Part shown: positions 45,344 to 55,323 of the stretch, in pieces
Position numbering within the stretch: the stretch's first letter is position 1
How the letters are laid out: each line of letters begins with the position of its first letter
DNA from: Oikopleura dioica
Taxonomy: Eukaryota > Chordata > Appendicularia > Copelata > Oikopleuridae
Assembly (NCBI GenBank): GCA_907165135.1
Contig: OU015569.1
Location: 8,494,501-8,558,500 of the forward strand
DNA: 64,000 nucleotides
Direction: 5' to 3'
The notes under the pieces: model-generated
What the model was told of the DNA's origin: nothing
The model's input: only the letters and a program-made list of their open reading frames with translations
Databases searched by the model: none
Made by a program: the position numbers and the translations under genes

Positions 45344-46449
45344 ATGGTTCAGTCGAAGCTGGCACGACCCATGTTGGGTCTCCGAACTTTCGCCACCTCT
45401 GCGAAGGTCGCCCGAGCCGCTGTCCTCCCTCTGACCGAGTCTCCTTTCGCGTAAGTAGAATCACTTCCAAACTAATGCCTATATTTACGTCACCACTTCC
45501 ATTATCGTCGTTTTCACTCCATCAATATCCGTGATCTTTTCTCTCAAAAGGAAGATTATGGAAAAAGTGTAAATGCCGAAATGACGTAAATTCTTCGAAA
45601 CTGACTTTTTCTTCAGTCGACCCGAAGTCGTCGACATCGCCACTTACAAGTACCCCGGCGAGCCCAACTACCCCGGTATGGGTCCTAAAGCTATTCCCGA
45701 GCAGTGGGAGACCGACGAGCGAACCGTCCACTACATGATCCCCAAGACCTTCGTCGACAACCTCATTGCCCCCAAGATGGGCTCCACTGGTCTTTACACC
45801 CTTGGCTTCGGCTCCGTTTTGTACCTTCTCAGCCGAGTAAGTCTTTTTCCCCGCGACAATTGGAGTGATTGAGCTGCTTTAGGAAATCATCCCCATGCAC
45901 GCCGAGACCGCCTCCTTCGTCTCTTTCATGATCGCCGTCACTTACTACAACATCCTCGTCGGTGACACCATCCGAGAGACTTTCGAGAAGGAGTACACTG
46001 CTGAGTACGACAAGTTCTACGCTTGCAAAGAGCACGACATCGCCGGTAAGTAAAGTAAATTTAGGCTTTTGAATAACTGATGATTTCAGCGTACACCGAG
46101 ATTGTCTCCAAGTACAAGGATGCCCAGGAGCAGGCCCAGGGTCAGGCTATCTACAACGAGCAGAAGCTGACCAACTTGTCCCTCATGCTCGAGACCGAGT
46201 ACCTCAACCGACAGAACGAGCTTGTTGACTCCGTGACCAAGAAGCTCAACTACCAGGTATGAAGAATTTCCTCTTTAATCTTCTCTATTAATTGTATTTG
46301 TTAAGGTTGCCGTCCAGAACGCTCTCGAAGATCAGGAAGCCCAGCATATGATCAACTGGATCGAAGACAAAGTCAACGAAGAGATCTCGAACTTGGACCA
46401 GGACGAGATGATCCGAGTTTGCGTCGCTAACCTCAAGAAGCAGGCTTAA
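45344..46449 (+). CDS. ATP5PB: Mitochondrial ATP synthase subunit b
   Basis: Five exons (45344-45450, 45617-45836, 45883-46045, 46090-46256, 46306-46449) give 266 residues in frame (human 256). Subunit b is the peripheral stalk of the F1Fo ATP synthase. The N-terminus (MVQSKLARPMLGLRTFATSA) is a presequence. Conserved parts are KTFVDNLIAPKMGSTGLYTL, GFGSVLYLLSREI (first membrane helix), a second hydrophobic helix (TASFVSFMIAVTYYNILVG), a long charged coiled coil and the C-terminal EAQHMINWIEDKVNEEI. The codons favour C/G at third positions much more than neighbouring genes (many ACC, GTC, AAG), as expected of a highly expressed gene. An AATAAA about 20 bp past the stop is a likely poly(A) signal. 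Confidence 0.96.
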
Positions 46450-47268
46450 ACGACGAAGACGATCAGAAATAAAAAAAAACGAAAAAAATTCCTATTCATA
46501 TTTCCTCCCCGTTTTCCCGTTCAAACATTATTTATTCAAGTGCACACGAGACAAGAAAAGATAATTCGAAATTCTGCTTGGTCTCGAGTGCGCGAAGCTC
46601 TCAATTGAGAGAACTTGCTCAAAACAACCAAAAATAAACAACAGACTTAGGAGACATGTTAAAAGTCGAAGGGAAAACTTAAAATCTCTGATTATTTCAG
46701 TATTTTGAGTCCCAGTATTGTTGATTTTGTGCACTTTTCCAAATAAAAATTCGACCCGGGAAATACTGTTTCTCCTCATCATTAAACAGAAAGGAGTAGA
46801 TACGGAAAGAACACGTCTGACTCATTCGGCGATTGCATTTTAATGCCCCGGAAATATCGATAATGAGCTATTCATTAGATCATCTCAGTGCCCCGTAACG
46901 TTCTCTGTCGCCCGTGGAAATTCGATTACTCAAGTTGTAACCTTTGCAAATTGAAATTTGTTTGAACTGGCGATTGTCTGTGCCCCAGTCGCTGACCACG
47001 AAATTAACATGGCGGTTCACCGATCTGCAATCTGGTTGCAGCGATATGAACAATTAAGTGAGCAACAGGCAATTATTGAGGCTAATTAGGAGTAAAGGTG
47101 CCCAACATCCTCTCTTCTAATCTCCCGTAACCTAGGGCTTTCTAAAGTCAAGTTCTAATTCAACTCGTCTTTATTCTTAATTACTATATTCGATGGCCAA
47201 CACGCTTGAAAGGAATTGGGCATACGAAGGCTGTTTACGACCTGAGGCACTATTCAAACATCTTAAGA
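46450..47268. other. Intergenic interval
   Basis: About 0.8 kb. It begins with the ATP5PB 3' end (AATAAA near 46468) and ends with a TCTTAAG just before the ABHD10-like ATG. No other feature was recognised. Confidence 0.45.
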
Positions 47269-48171
47269 ATGAGCTCTCGGCAAATTCTAACGAAATTCGG
47301 AGTTATCGACGCTCTCCGAAATGGATCAGAGAAATCAGCGGCAATGCTCTGGGTACCGGGCTTTTTGGGTACAATGGTAAGGATCTTACCCAAAAAGCCG
47401 AAAACGATGAAAAATACTAGAACGGAGTCAAAGCGGAGGCGATTGAAAAATGGAATAGAAATGTGTTTTCTCAAACGCTCTGGCGTTTCAACTATTCTGG
47501 AATAGGGCATTCAACAGGTCCTTTGGGAAGGTCAAAAATAGAATTTATCGGTTCTTTTTCTTTAAAAAGTGTTACTTGGAAAATATTGTTTTCGATCTTG
47601 GAAGTAGACATTCGAGAACTGGATAGCAGATGCAAATGCCGTACTTGAAGAAGCTGCGCGTGAATGCGATCAGCCGGTTAATATTGTCGGTTCTTCGATG
47701 GGCGGACTCATTTCGCTCCATCTCGCGGCGCTTCAACCTGAGTTGGTGCGCTCTCTTTATCTCTGTGCTCCAGCAGTGCATTTCCTCAAGGATCGAATAG
47801 ATTTAGTTGACCATAGTCCTGGTGAAAATATTCCGATTCCAGACGATTACCTTCACTCTTCCGGTCTAGTGATGGGTTATTTTTATGTCTTTTAATTTCA
47901 TTACGCCAGAAAATAATGATCCATCGAAAGATCATATCCCAAAGACTTTTCTCAAAGGTTGATAAACTTTAAATAAGTCATTTCAAAGTTAGTATTAAAA
48001 ATAGGAGTCGAAGGAAGTTGGCTAGAAGACATTGATCTGAATAATATCGAATCCATTCCCATGCATGTCCTGCATCCAGAACTCGACGATATTTGTCCAT
48101 TAGCTGGATCAGAAAAACTGAAAGAGAAGACAGGCTGTACGCTGGAAATCTTACCAGGGGCGACTCACTAA
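47269..48171 (+). CDS. ABHD10-like alpha/beta hydrolase
   Basis: Five exons (47269-47376, 47421-47540, 47608-47875, 47910-47957, 48005-48171) give 236 residues in frame. The fold is an alpha/beta hydrolase: oxyanion strand MLWVPGFLGTMNG, then WRFNYSGIGHSTG, nucleophile elbow VGSSMGGLISLHLA (Ser in GSSMG), a late Asp (LHPELDDICP) and His (LPGATH) at the very C-terminus. The order and spacing of FIPGYL-YMNG and FDYSGVGSSDG in vertebrate ABHD10 (mitochondrial acyl-glucuronide esterase and depalmitoylase) match best. Intron 2 (47541-47607) needs GA-AG ends and intron 3 is only 34 bp. The protein stops right after the catalytic His, unlike vertebrate ABHD10, which continues ~50 residues. The start at 47269 is the first usable ATG after a TCTTAAG; a presequence may be missing. 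Confidence 0.82.
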
Positions 48172-48434
48172 CGGATTTTCAAAGTTTTACTTTTACTACT
48201 TTAGTTTTTTTTTATTTTGCACGAACAACGAAGTGTATGTGTAAGTTTATTTGCGTACAAAATCCAATTCAGTCGATGTCGGATCCTGCAGCGTTGTCTT
48301 ATTGGAAGAATTCGTTGACGAAGTTTATTTCCAGCGTTTGATATTTCAGTGTTTTTCAGAAAAATGCACAGCAAACATAATTAATAAGCATCCGCGCTAA
48401 GTGATCTCATTCATCAATGGAATGAAGTTTAGAA

Positions 48435-49118
48435 ATGAATCGTGACGAATTCTATAAAGCGCTCGTGGCCGACTTTGTAGCACTCATTGGCGAGTCCGAT
48501 GATGTTATTTCCAATACAGCAAATCTTTCCTCTCTCATATTCACGCGCCTCAGGGCTCAATATGGCAACGGATTCAAATATCTATCCTAATCTCCAGCTA
48601 CTTCTAGTTTGCAATTTTATATTCGCTGTTTTTAATTCGCATCAGAGAGGATGCAACTAACTGGGCCGGTTTTTATTTCCGATCTTGCGAAGACCAGCTT
48701 AAACTTGGACCGTTTTGTGGAGAACCTGCCTGTCAATTGTTGCGATTTAACAAGGGTGTCTGTGGAGCAGCGGCGAGGGATAAAAAGACCTTGCTTGTTG
48801 AAGACGTTCATGAATTTCCAGGACACGTTGCGTGTGATGAGCGAAGCAATTCGGAGCTCGTTGTTCCAATTTTCTTTTCACCGAAGGGTAAAAGCCCCAT
48901 CGTAATTGGGGTTTTAGGAAATGGTCAAGAAATTCTAACGTGTTAACCTATTTTAAAGCATCACAAAGACTGCTTAAAAAGACATGGACTCTCCTAAAAT
49001 CGGAGGCTTCTCTGAGGTTGATCAGAAATACTGCGAGAAGCTGGTGAAGGTTCTCGAAGAACGATGTGATTTTCAAAGAATTCTTGACTATTACAATCTC
49101 AAAACCGATCCGCTCTAG
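48435..49118 (+). CDS. Free methionine-R-sulfoxide reductase (GAF domain)
   Basis: Three exons (48435-48553, 48646-48917, 48982-49118) give 175 residues in frame. The protein is a single GAF domain that reads like bacterial MsrC/YebR (free methionine-R-sulfoxide reductase) along its whole length: NRDEFYKALVADFVALIGES, NWAGFYF, LGPFCGEPACQLL, the GVCGAAA cysteine, VEDVHEFPGHVACDERSNSE with its catalytic cysteine, and VLDMDSPKIGGF. The three cysteines used by the enzyme family (PAC, GVC, VAC) are all present. The enzyme reduces free methionine-R-sulfoxide using thioredoxin and is known mainly from bacteria and unicellular eukaryotes. Both introns are non-canonical: GG-AG (48554-48645) and GA-AG (48918-48981). 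Spliceosomal introns argue against bacterial contamination. Confidence 0.9.
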
Positions 49119-49167
49119 ATTATTAACGAAGTAAAAACTTGTTTTCACATAAACGCCTAGTATTAGA

Positions 49168-50163
49168 ATGGATATAATTTGTGCCGGATTCCCTAAAACT
49201 GCGACTAAATCTTGCTCCGCAGCTCTCCGAGAAATAGGCTTCAATGTTGCTGATATGAGGGAGACATTCTTGCATCTTATGCCAGTCTTTGACAAGTATT
49301 TCAAAGGACAAGCAACAATAGAAGATGTGATCAGCGAGTATGAAAATATAAAATGCACTGTTAATCAAGATTGGCCTGGAAATATGCTCTGGGAGGAACT
49401 CTACAGGGCATCTCCCCATGCAAAAGTTATTCTGACAGGTTGGCAAAATCTCCATCGCCATAACTCTAATCCGGTTCAAATAAAGTACGAAAAAATGATA
49501 AAGAGTGGTTCGACAGCCTCATCAAGTTCATGATTGCGGAGCGTTCTGCCTGTGGCAATTTTCCCTGGTACTTTTTGAGCATGAAATTTCTCGACTGGGG
49601 GTTCTTGGGAAAAACTTTTCACTTATCTGGTTAGAATAAATGTAATGTAGCAATTTATCGGATAAACATAGATTGGATCGCACGAGAAAAAATGGAGCTT
49701 TACCTACCCGGAGTATTTTATTGGGAACGTAGTTGGACTTGGGAAACATCGATCGAAAATATCAAGAAAAATGAAAATGTCCTCCGCCAAGCTTACAGAA
49801 AACATATTGCTTATGTAAAAAGCGTGGTCCCAGCTGATCGTCTTCTAATTTGGGATTTATCAACTGGCTGGCAGCCTTTGTGTGATTTTCTCAAGGTCGA
49901 AGTCCCTCTCAGTCCAATTCCAAAGGTCGATAAATAAGCTAAATATTCTTCTCAGTGCATTTTAGGTCAACAAAACTGGGGACAATTATTTAATGGCAGA
50001 AATGGGGGATGTCTTCAAAGAAGTGCTGCCAGAGTTCGGAAGAAAAAAGAATTTTTTTTATGCATCAATAGCTATTCTTACTGCAGCAGCTGTATACCCA
50101 CTCATAAGAAAAGCTGATCTTCTGTCGATGAACAATAGCTTGGCGGTCTTATTCCGGAAATAA
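49168..50163 (+). CDS. P-loop sulfotransferase-like protein with C-terminal membrane helix
   Basis: Four exons (49168-49438, 49486-49629, 49672-49925, 49966-50163) give 288 residues in frame. The start IICAGFPKTATKSCSAALRE has the 5'-phosphosulfate-binding loop pattern of the Sulfotransfer_4 / NAD-dependent sulfotransferase-like family, and LTVRKNDKEWFDSL matches its 3'-phosphate-binding R-x-x-x-x-W region; LLIWDLSTGWQPLCDFL and PIPKVN are also typical. A hydrophobic C-terminal segment (FFYASIAILTAAAVYPLI) is probably a membrane anchor. The substrate is unknown. It starts 50 bp after the reductase stop and could share its transcript. All four exons use GT-AG introns. Confidence 0.85.
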
Positions 50164-50738
50164 AAATGACTTTTGATTGACATACTAATAAGATAAACGA
50201 CGATATAAATTTCGAGTTTATCCATTATTTATTTTCCCTAATCTCTCCCGGTGCCTTATTATAATAAATGATATGATGACAATGCACCAGCCGATAATTA
50301 GTGCTCATGATCGGATTAGAGACGCTATTTTGAGAACACATTGCCAAAATTATATTCTCTTCGAAATACCGAAACCGATTCCTAAAAGAAACTGAGCAAA
50401 CGCCGTTGGTATCTTCCTGTCGAAATTTTGCATGTTGACTTGATAAGAGACTCTGAAACTTGTATTACAAATCACTCAAAAACCTAGTTATTACTTTGTC
50501 ATTTTGAAGGTTTGCTAAGGAAAAGAAATTAGTGTGTCTGATAACTTGGTGCTCCAAATGCGTGACAAATTCGAATAAATTTTTAAAGAAATTAAACACT
50601 TACCTGTTGGAGCGAGTTCTTTTCACTCAAGTGAACAAAACTGTCACATTTGCAGATCGAGTTACTGATATGTCCCGTGCACTATGGAATTGTTAAAAAT
50701 ATGGCATGTAATGCAGCCAACGTAGAGCCACTTCGTTT

Positions 50739-50936
50739 GTGTTTTTGCCGATTAGCATGCTTATAATGTCGGATTTCGCCGTCAATCCGGTGGCGCCCTT
50801 GGAAGCAAGGAACGGTGTTACTGCAGAGTTCAATAGAGAAATCATTCGCGTGACTATCAAGAGCGACGATGAAGTTTTTGCATTTCTTAGGAACTGGTTA
50901 ATAGAAAACAAAGAGATTGGAATCATCGAAGAGTAG
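50739..50936 (+). CDS. Short unidentified open frame
   Basis: 65 residues (start MFLPISMLIMSDFAVNPVAP, end EIGIIEE) with a balanced, protein-like composition but no recognisable domain. It stands alone in a 950-bp gap between the sulfotransferase-like and PLA2-like genes and may be part of a larger gene whose other exons I could not find, or chance. The rest of 50164-51120 shows nothing I can support. Confidence 0.3.
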   Translation: MFLPISMLIMSDFAVNPVAPLEARNGVTAEFNREIIRVTIKSDDEVFAFLRNWLIENKEIGIIEE

Positions 50937-51120
50937 CGCTTCGTCTTTCGGGAATTCGCTTGATTTTTCTTTGCAATAAAAGTAGTAAGTAACCACTCAA
51001 AAGCACTTGGAAAAGCACAAGAAATCGTTGAGATTGATGGAGACTCCACGAACGCCGTAACCATGTTTCAAATTTTTGAAGAAAGTTATTTTATTTTATC
51101 GCAAAAGTTGATGATTGTTG

Positions 51121-52060
51121 ATGATTTTCGAGAGATTTTCAAATGAGCAAAAAATAACTCGATGTGAAGACAAATTTGGAATTCCGTTGGAGAACATCGA
51201 TGACTCGCGGAGCTCGTTGGACTCGCGCTTGCGCGTTGGCAGAAAACTTTCTGATAGCAATTCTGCTAACGAACGCCGTCAGGCCTTAATAAGAATCATG
51301 TTTAATGTTTTAAGCGGACGTAATAGAAACAACAAGTCATTTATTCGAGAGTTGTTCAATTATGGCTGCCACTGTTACCCGGGTGGTTCAAAGAACATCC
51401 TAAAAAGCGGAAGAGGAAAGCCGCTGGATACGATTGATGAGTATTGCCGACAGCACAAAATCTGCTACAAAGTATGCTTGCCTTGATCAAGGAGAGTTAT
51501 GAAAGCTTTAAGTGTATCAATTCGATCTTTAACGATGGACAATGGAATGGTGAAGAGTCGCGTTGCAACCCGGCCGAGAGCTCATACAAAATGATCGCGA
51601 ATATGTCAGCGTACACAGTTAAGTGTAGTGAGGACCAAAACCCATGCAGGAAAGCCATTTGCGAGTGCGACTTGCATTATGCTGAGCAAGTGACAAGTCT
51701 CGATTTCGAAGCAAATCATAACCCGGCTTATCTTCAAAGGAACGTATCAAAAAATATATTAAAATTATATCCTGGAAAATTGTTCAATACGGAAAAAAGA
51801 AACGGGTTCGATTACGATTCTAGCTGCATCAAACGTGGAAACTACCAAGGCGAACATCAATGCTGTGGAGATCGTAACAGCTTCCCTTATCCGTACGTGA
51901 ATAATTTCTTTTGAGAGCTTCACACGTTTTCAGACAAATTATGACAAAGCAGAAGAGCGAGTGCTGTTCGACGGTGGCTTTCAACCCTAATCGCGAGGAA
52001 TGCTGCTACGAAAACGTTGTTGCGAAAATAGGAAAATGCGATACTCAAGGCCCATACTAA
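51121..52060 (+). CDS. Secreted phospholipase A2-like protein with Lys at the Asp position
   Basis: Three exons (51121-51471, 51513-51892, 51934-52060) give about 285 residues in frame. The PLA2 core is seen in RELFNYGCHCYPGG (the calcium-loop Y-G-C-x-C-x-x-G-G), then IDEYCRQHKICYKC, and PCRKAICECDLHYAEQ, which matches the C-terminal CECD helix of PLA2 including the catalytic-network Asp. In the active-site helix the family has C-C-x-x-H-D; here it reads Y-C-R-Q-H-K, so the catalytic His is kept but the calcium-binding Asp is Lys and the first Cys is Tyr. This predicts a catalytically weak or inactive binding protein. A cysteine-rich C-terminal extension (SECCSTVAF, ECCYENVV) follows. No clear signal peptide was found, so the N-terminal exon may be incomplete. 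Confidence 0.8.
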
Positions 52061-52352
52061 ATTACGGTAGTATTACTAATTACCGTCACTTGCGCGTGAA
52101 TTCAGACTTATTTAGTCACGCTTCGAGCAATAAAACTGTACAGCATTTTGATGCGTCTTACGATAAGATGAGTTTCTATAATACATGTATATTTCATTTG
52201 TAAAGCCACTGCTTCCTTACCAAATCGTTTTTATTCTTGCCGTCGGAAATAAAATTTTTGAAATAACTGAAAACGTCACAATTTACAGAACTATTTTTAA
52301 TTTCTCATATTGTACAGATTGACAGACTATTCGAAGATAATGCATCATAAGT

Positions 52353-52556
52353 TCATAACTCAATCGGAAGAACTCGTTCTCCAGGATTTTCTATAGAGTC
52401 AAATTCTCCCTCAGAGTCCCAGTCAAAGTCCAACTCGGATTCAAAGTCTGAGGCAAGATCTTCTGAGCGAAGAACATCAGATGCTTCAACTCGAATGTAG
52501 ATGCCGAATTGATTTCCAGCAGATGTCGTCTTGTATAGCGCGTAAGAAGCAATCAA
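52353..52556 (-). CDS. Possible terminal exon of an unidentified acidic protein
   Basis: About 67 residues ending PGERVLPIEL with an acidic patch (DFESELDFDWDSEGEFDS). A GCTTAG just upstream (near 52562) would serve as a splice acceptor, so this may be the last exon of a minus-strand gene reaching toward 53000, where I could not assemble further exons. No domain recognised. 52061-53038 otherwise shows nothing I can support. Confidence 0.3.
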   Translation of the reverse strand: MIASYALYKTTSAGNQFGIYIRVEASDVLRSEDLASDFESELDFDWDSEGEFDSIENPGERVLPIEL

Positions 52557-53038
52557 CCCTAAGCGCGTATCAAAATATTTAGCTCAAATACTTCTAGCTG
52601 CAGTACCAAAAACTAGGGGAGCTAAAACGTCTGCGTAGCTATAAAAAATCGACATATGAATAGTTTGCGATGTTTTTCTTTAACTAGCATCTGAAAAATA
52701 ATCAGATTTAAATTCATGTTGTATTCTAGAGCTTCACTGTTGTTCGGATAAAATAGTGGGATTCTCAAATCGACGAGTTATTGGCAATAACTTATTGCTT
52801 GATAGGTTGGTTCCCTCCGTGAGTTTAATGCACAAACACTCTCTCACGTGTCAATGCTTTAGTTTCTCGATCATCGATCGCTTTTTTCAAAAATATTCTG
52901 GTCCCATGGAGCGATATGCGAAGTCTTCGATGCCCTGCTCGCATGATGGGAGATTACATGATAAATAACATTAGTTTAGTTTCATTATTTTTTTACTAAC
53001 AAGAAGACTGTTACCACAGTAAAAAAGATGCACAGAGC

Positions 53039-53430
53039 TTATTTCTGAGATTCAGCCTTCGCAGACTTCTCGTTTTCTTCCTGGGATTTGCCAGCGTTGG
53101 CCTCCAGAACATCCTCTTTCTCTGAAAATACAGATTTAGATCCTAGTTAGAATGAAAAGTTTACCTTCGGGAGCTTCAGGAGCCTTCATCGTGTTCTCCC
53201 CTTCATCAGCGGGGGAAGGAATCACTTGACCCAAGGATTCGGGAAGTTGTGGGTCTTCTTCTACAAAAATAGTACAATTAAATTATTTGACACGTTTTTC
53301 CATTACCTTCGCCAAAGAGGGAGGAGCCAGTCTGAGAAAATGAATCCTGGTGAGCTTTCTTCGGGCTAGTTTGAGTTCCCTCGTTGATTCGCTGGTAGGG
53401 GTTTCCCGTTCGCGCTCGTTTCTTCGCCAT
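53039..53430 (-). CDS. Small basic/acidic protein, unknown
   Basis: Three exons (53430-53307, 53260-53165, 53121-53039) give 100 residues in frame. The N-terminus is very basic (MAKKRARTGNPYQR), followed by a Ser/Gln/Pro-rich stretch and a Glu-rich C-terminus (EKEDVLEANAGKSQEENEK). No domain recognised; it looks intrinsically disordered. The start codon lies 26 bp from the left arm of a perfect inverted repeat (53456-53692), so the upstream region of this gene duplicates the 3' coding end of the gene at 54235-54818. Confidence 0.55.
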
Positions 53431-53455
53431 CTTGCCAGATCGAAGTGGGTGACGA

Positions 53456-54386
53456 CGGATTCGGTTGGCCCAACTCCCGCAGAGTGTGAACGTGCAGGAG
53501 GGGTCAAGCTGAGTGAAGGAGATGCAAGGGACCACGCCGCCGGTGTGAACTCCTGCAGAGACTGCTCGTGGGCCCAAGTTGGCGCAAGTCTCGGTGTGAG
53601 TCCTTGAGTAAACAGTAATTAGGTGCATGTTGAGCCGGAAATCAAGATCAAGCTCAGCCTGGATAATCTTCAAAAATGAAGATATGGAAGACTAAAAATT
53701 AGAAGTCTCTGAAAACTTCCATGATAGGGTAAAATTTGATTCTGATTTTGATGCCGCTATCGTTAAAGTCTTTTGATGTAAGATTTTTGAAATAAATCAC
53801 TTCCAATTATTATCAGCTGCTTAAATCAAAGTAACTTTCTTAATTGCTTCCGGTTGGAAGATTTGAAAAACAGCTGAAGAAAGAACAGAAATCATGATTT
53901 TTATAAGGAAAAGCTTCATTTTTCTTTCGTTCAAAATGTGTGATTACCAGAAAATAGCAGATACTTTACCGATTTCGAAGATAACTGATATTTCACTCAT
54001 CAAACTTTTTTGAAAATGAATTGTTCTTGTTTGAATCTTCGCAAAAAAACTTGAATTTTTGACATAAGAAACACATTCCAACTCCACAATCGTAATCAGC
54101 ACTAAATTTTACCATAGTAGGTATGTTTTCAGAAAATTCCATATTTTCTGTCTTCCATATCTTCATTTTTGAAGATTATCCAGGCTGAGCTTGATCTTGA
54201 TTTCCGGCTCAACATGCACCTAATTACTGTTTACTCAAGGACTCACACCGAGACTTGCGCCAACTTGGGCCCACGAGCAGTCTCTGCAGGAGTTCACACC
54301 GGCGGCGTGGTCCCTTGCATCTCCTTCACTCAGCTTGACCCCTCCTGCACGTTCACACTCTGCGGGAGTTGGGCCAACCGAATCCG
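53456..54386. repeat. Inverted repeat with identical 237-bp arms and diverged centre
   Basis: Positions 53456-53692 and 54150-54386 are reverse complements with no difference that I can see across 237 bp. The 457-bp interval between them is also partly self-complementary, but diverged: for example ctctgaaaac and gggtaaaattt near 53715-53740 have counterparts near 54110-54135. Perfect outer arms with diverged inner arms suggest gene conversion or a young inverted duplication. The right arm contains the last ~50 codons of the minus-strand gene at 54235-54818. Confidence 0.9.
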
Positions 54387-54818
54387 TTTTCCCCCATCGA
54401 AGTTGATAGCCTAAACGAGGAGTTTTTATTCAAGAAAATAAAAAATATATTAGGGATACCTTCTTGGGAGGAAGGATTAGTGGAAGCATCGTCCCAAAAT
54501 CTCCAGCCCTCTACATCAAAACCACCGCAGTCTACACGGGAGTTGCCACCGTTCTCAACGATCGCCCCTTCACCGGCGACAGTTTCCTCGTCTGGTTTTT
54601 CTTGGGAAGAAAGCTCCGTCATCTTCTGAGAGAGTTGCTTCACCTCAGCCGTCTAAACAGAAAATAAAAGTAATAAAAATGAAAATTAAAGTGCGAAAAT
54701 TTACCTCAGGTTGCGAACTTGGAGCAGGTTGGGAATCGCTTTTTGGCTGAGCAACTTCCTTGTTTTCCATCTCAGGGACTACCTCAGACTTCTGAGTCAA
54801 TTCTGGCTGAGACCCCAT
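54235..54818 (-). CDS. Unknown disordered protein, C-terminus encoded in an inverted repeat
   Basis: Three exons (54818-54705, 54652-54460, 54410-54235) give 160 residues in frame. The N-terminal half is rich in Glu, Gln, Ser and Pro (MENKEVAQPKSDSQPAPSSQ; KMTELSSQEKPDEETV). The middle has a distinctive FDVEGWRFWDD. The last exon (TDSVGPTPAECERAGGVKLS to SLGVSP) has several cysteines and lies inside the right arm of the 237-bp inverted repeat, so a second, plus-strand copy of this C-terminal coding segment exists at about 53456-53607. No known domain. It could be a lineage-specific gene, perhaps paired with the small gene at 53039-53430. Confidence 0.5.
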
Positions 54819-55323
54819 CGCTCTGTTTCTTGCTTTTTTGAAGATTTTCGAAAAAACCGATTTGTGAGGTTTTTGAATGATTACGACTGCTTATATAGGC
54901 GATTCCCACGTGGAGTTTTCGGGCCACCATCGCAGTCGCTGGTTGGTATTCTTCACGCCTCTGCTTTTTTTCCCTGGACTCTCCATCGTCCAGGGTAGCT
55001 TTGAAATCGGCTCGAAAATGGCACCTCGCTCGAGTCGCAAGCAAGATTTCTTCAGCCCGAGGTTTCTTTTAATTTTATCACACTTCTTACCGTCAAGTTG
55101 CCGGCGTCAACTCCCAAAAGCAGCTGATTATCAAGCTTTTAATTGCAAAATATCGTACGGTACTTTCTTTTCAATGATTACGCTATTTACGTCGCTGCTT
55201 TCGAAAACCGGCACTCAACGAGATGAAATCATTTCGAAACCCTGTTTTCGGAATTGAGCAATTTATTAGATATTTAGAAGAAATTTCAGAAAGTAAAATC
55301 AAAAGGAAGTGTTGCGTTGAGGG
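54819..55323. other. Intergenic interval
   Basis: About 500 bp. Open frames cross it on both strands but none shows a domain. It likely holds the promoter of the gene at 54235-54818 and the 3' end of the zinc-finger gene. Confidence 0.4.

Noticed and set aside
53350-53607. Plus-strand open frame ending in the duplicated C-terminal segment
   Set aside because: It arises from the inverted repeat plus the antisense of the small gene at 53039-53430; no splice sites or start context support it as a separate gene.
54369-54629. Plus-strand open frame of 86 residues
   Set aside because: It is antisense to exon 2 and exon 3 of the spliced minus-strand gene at 54235-54818, whose frame closes over three exons.
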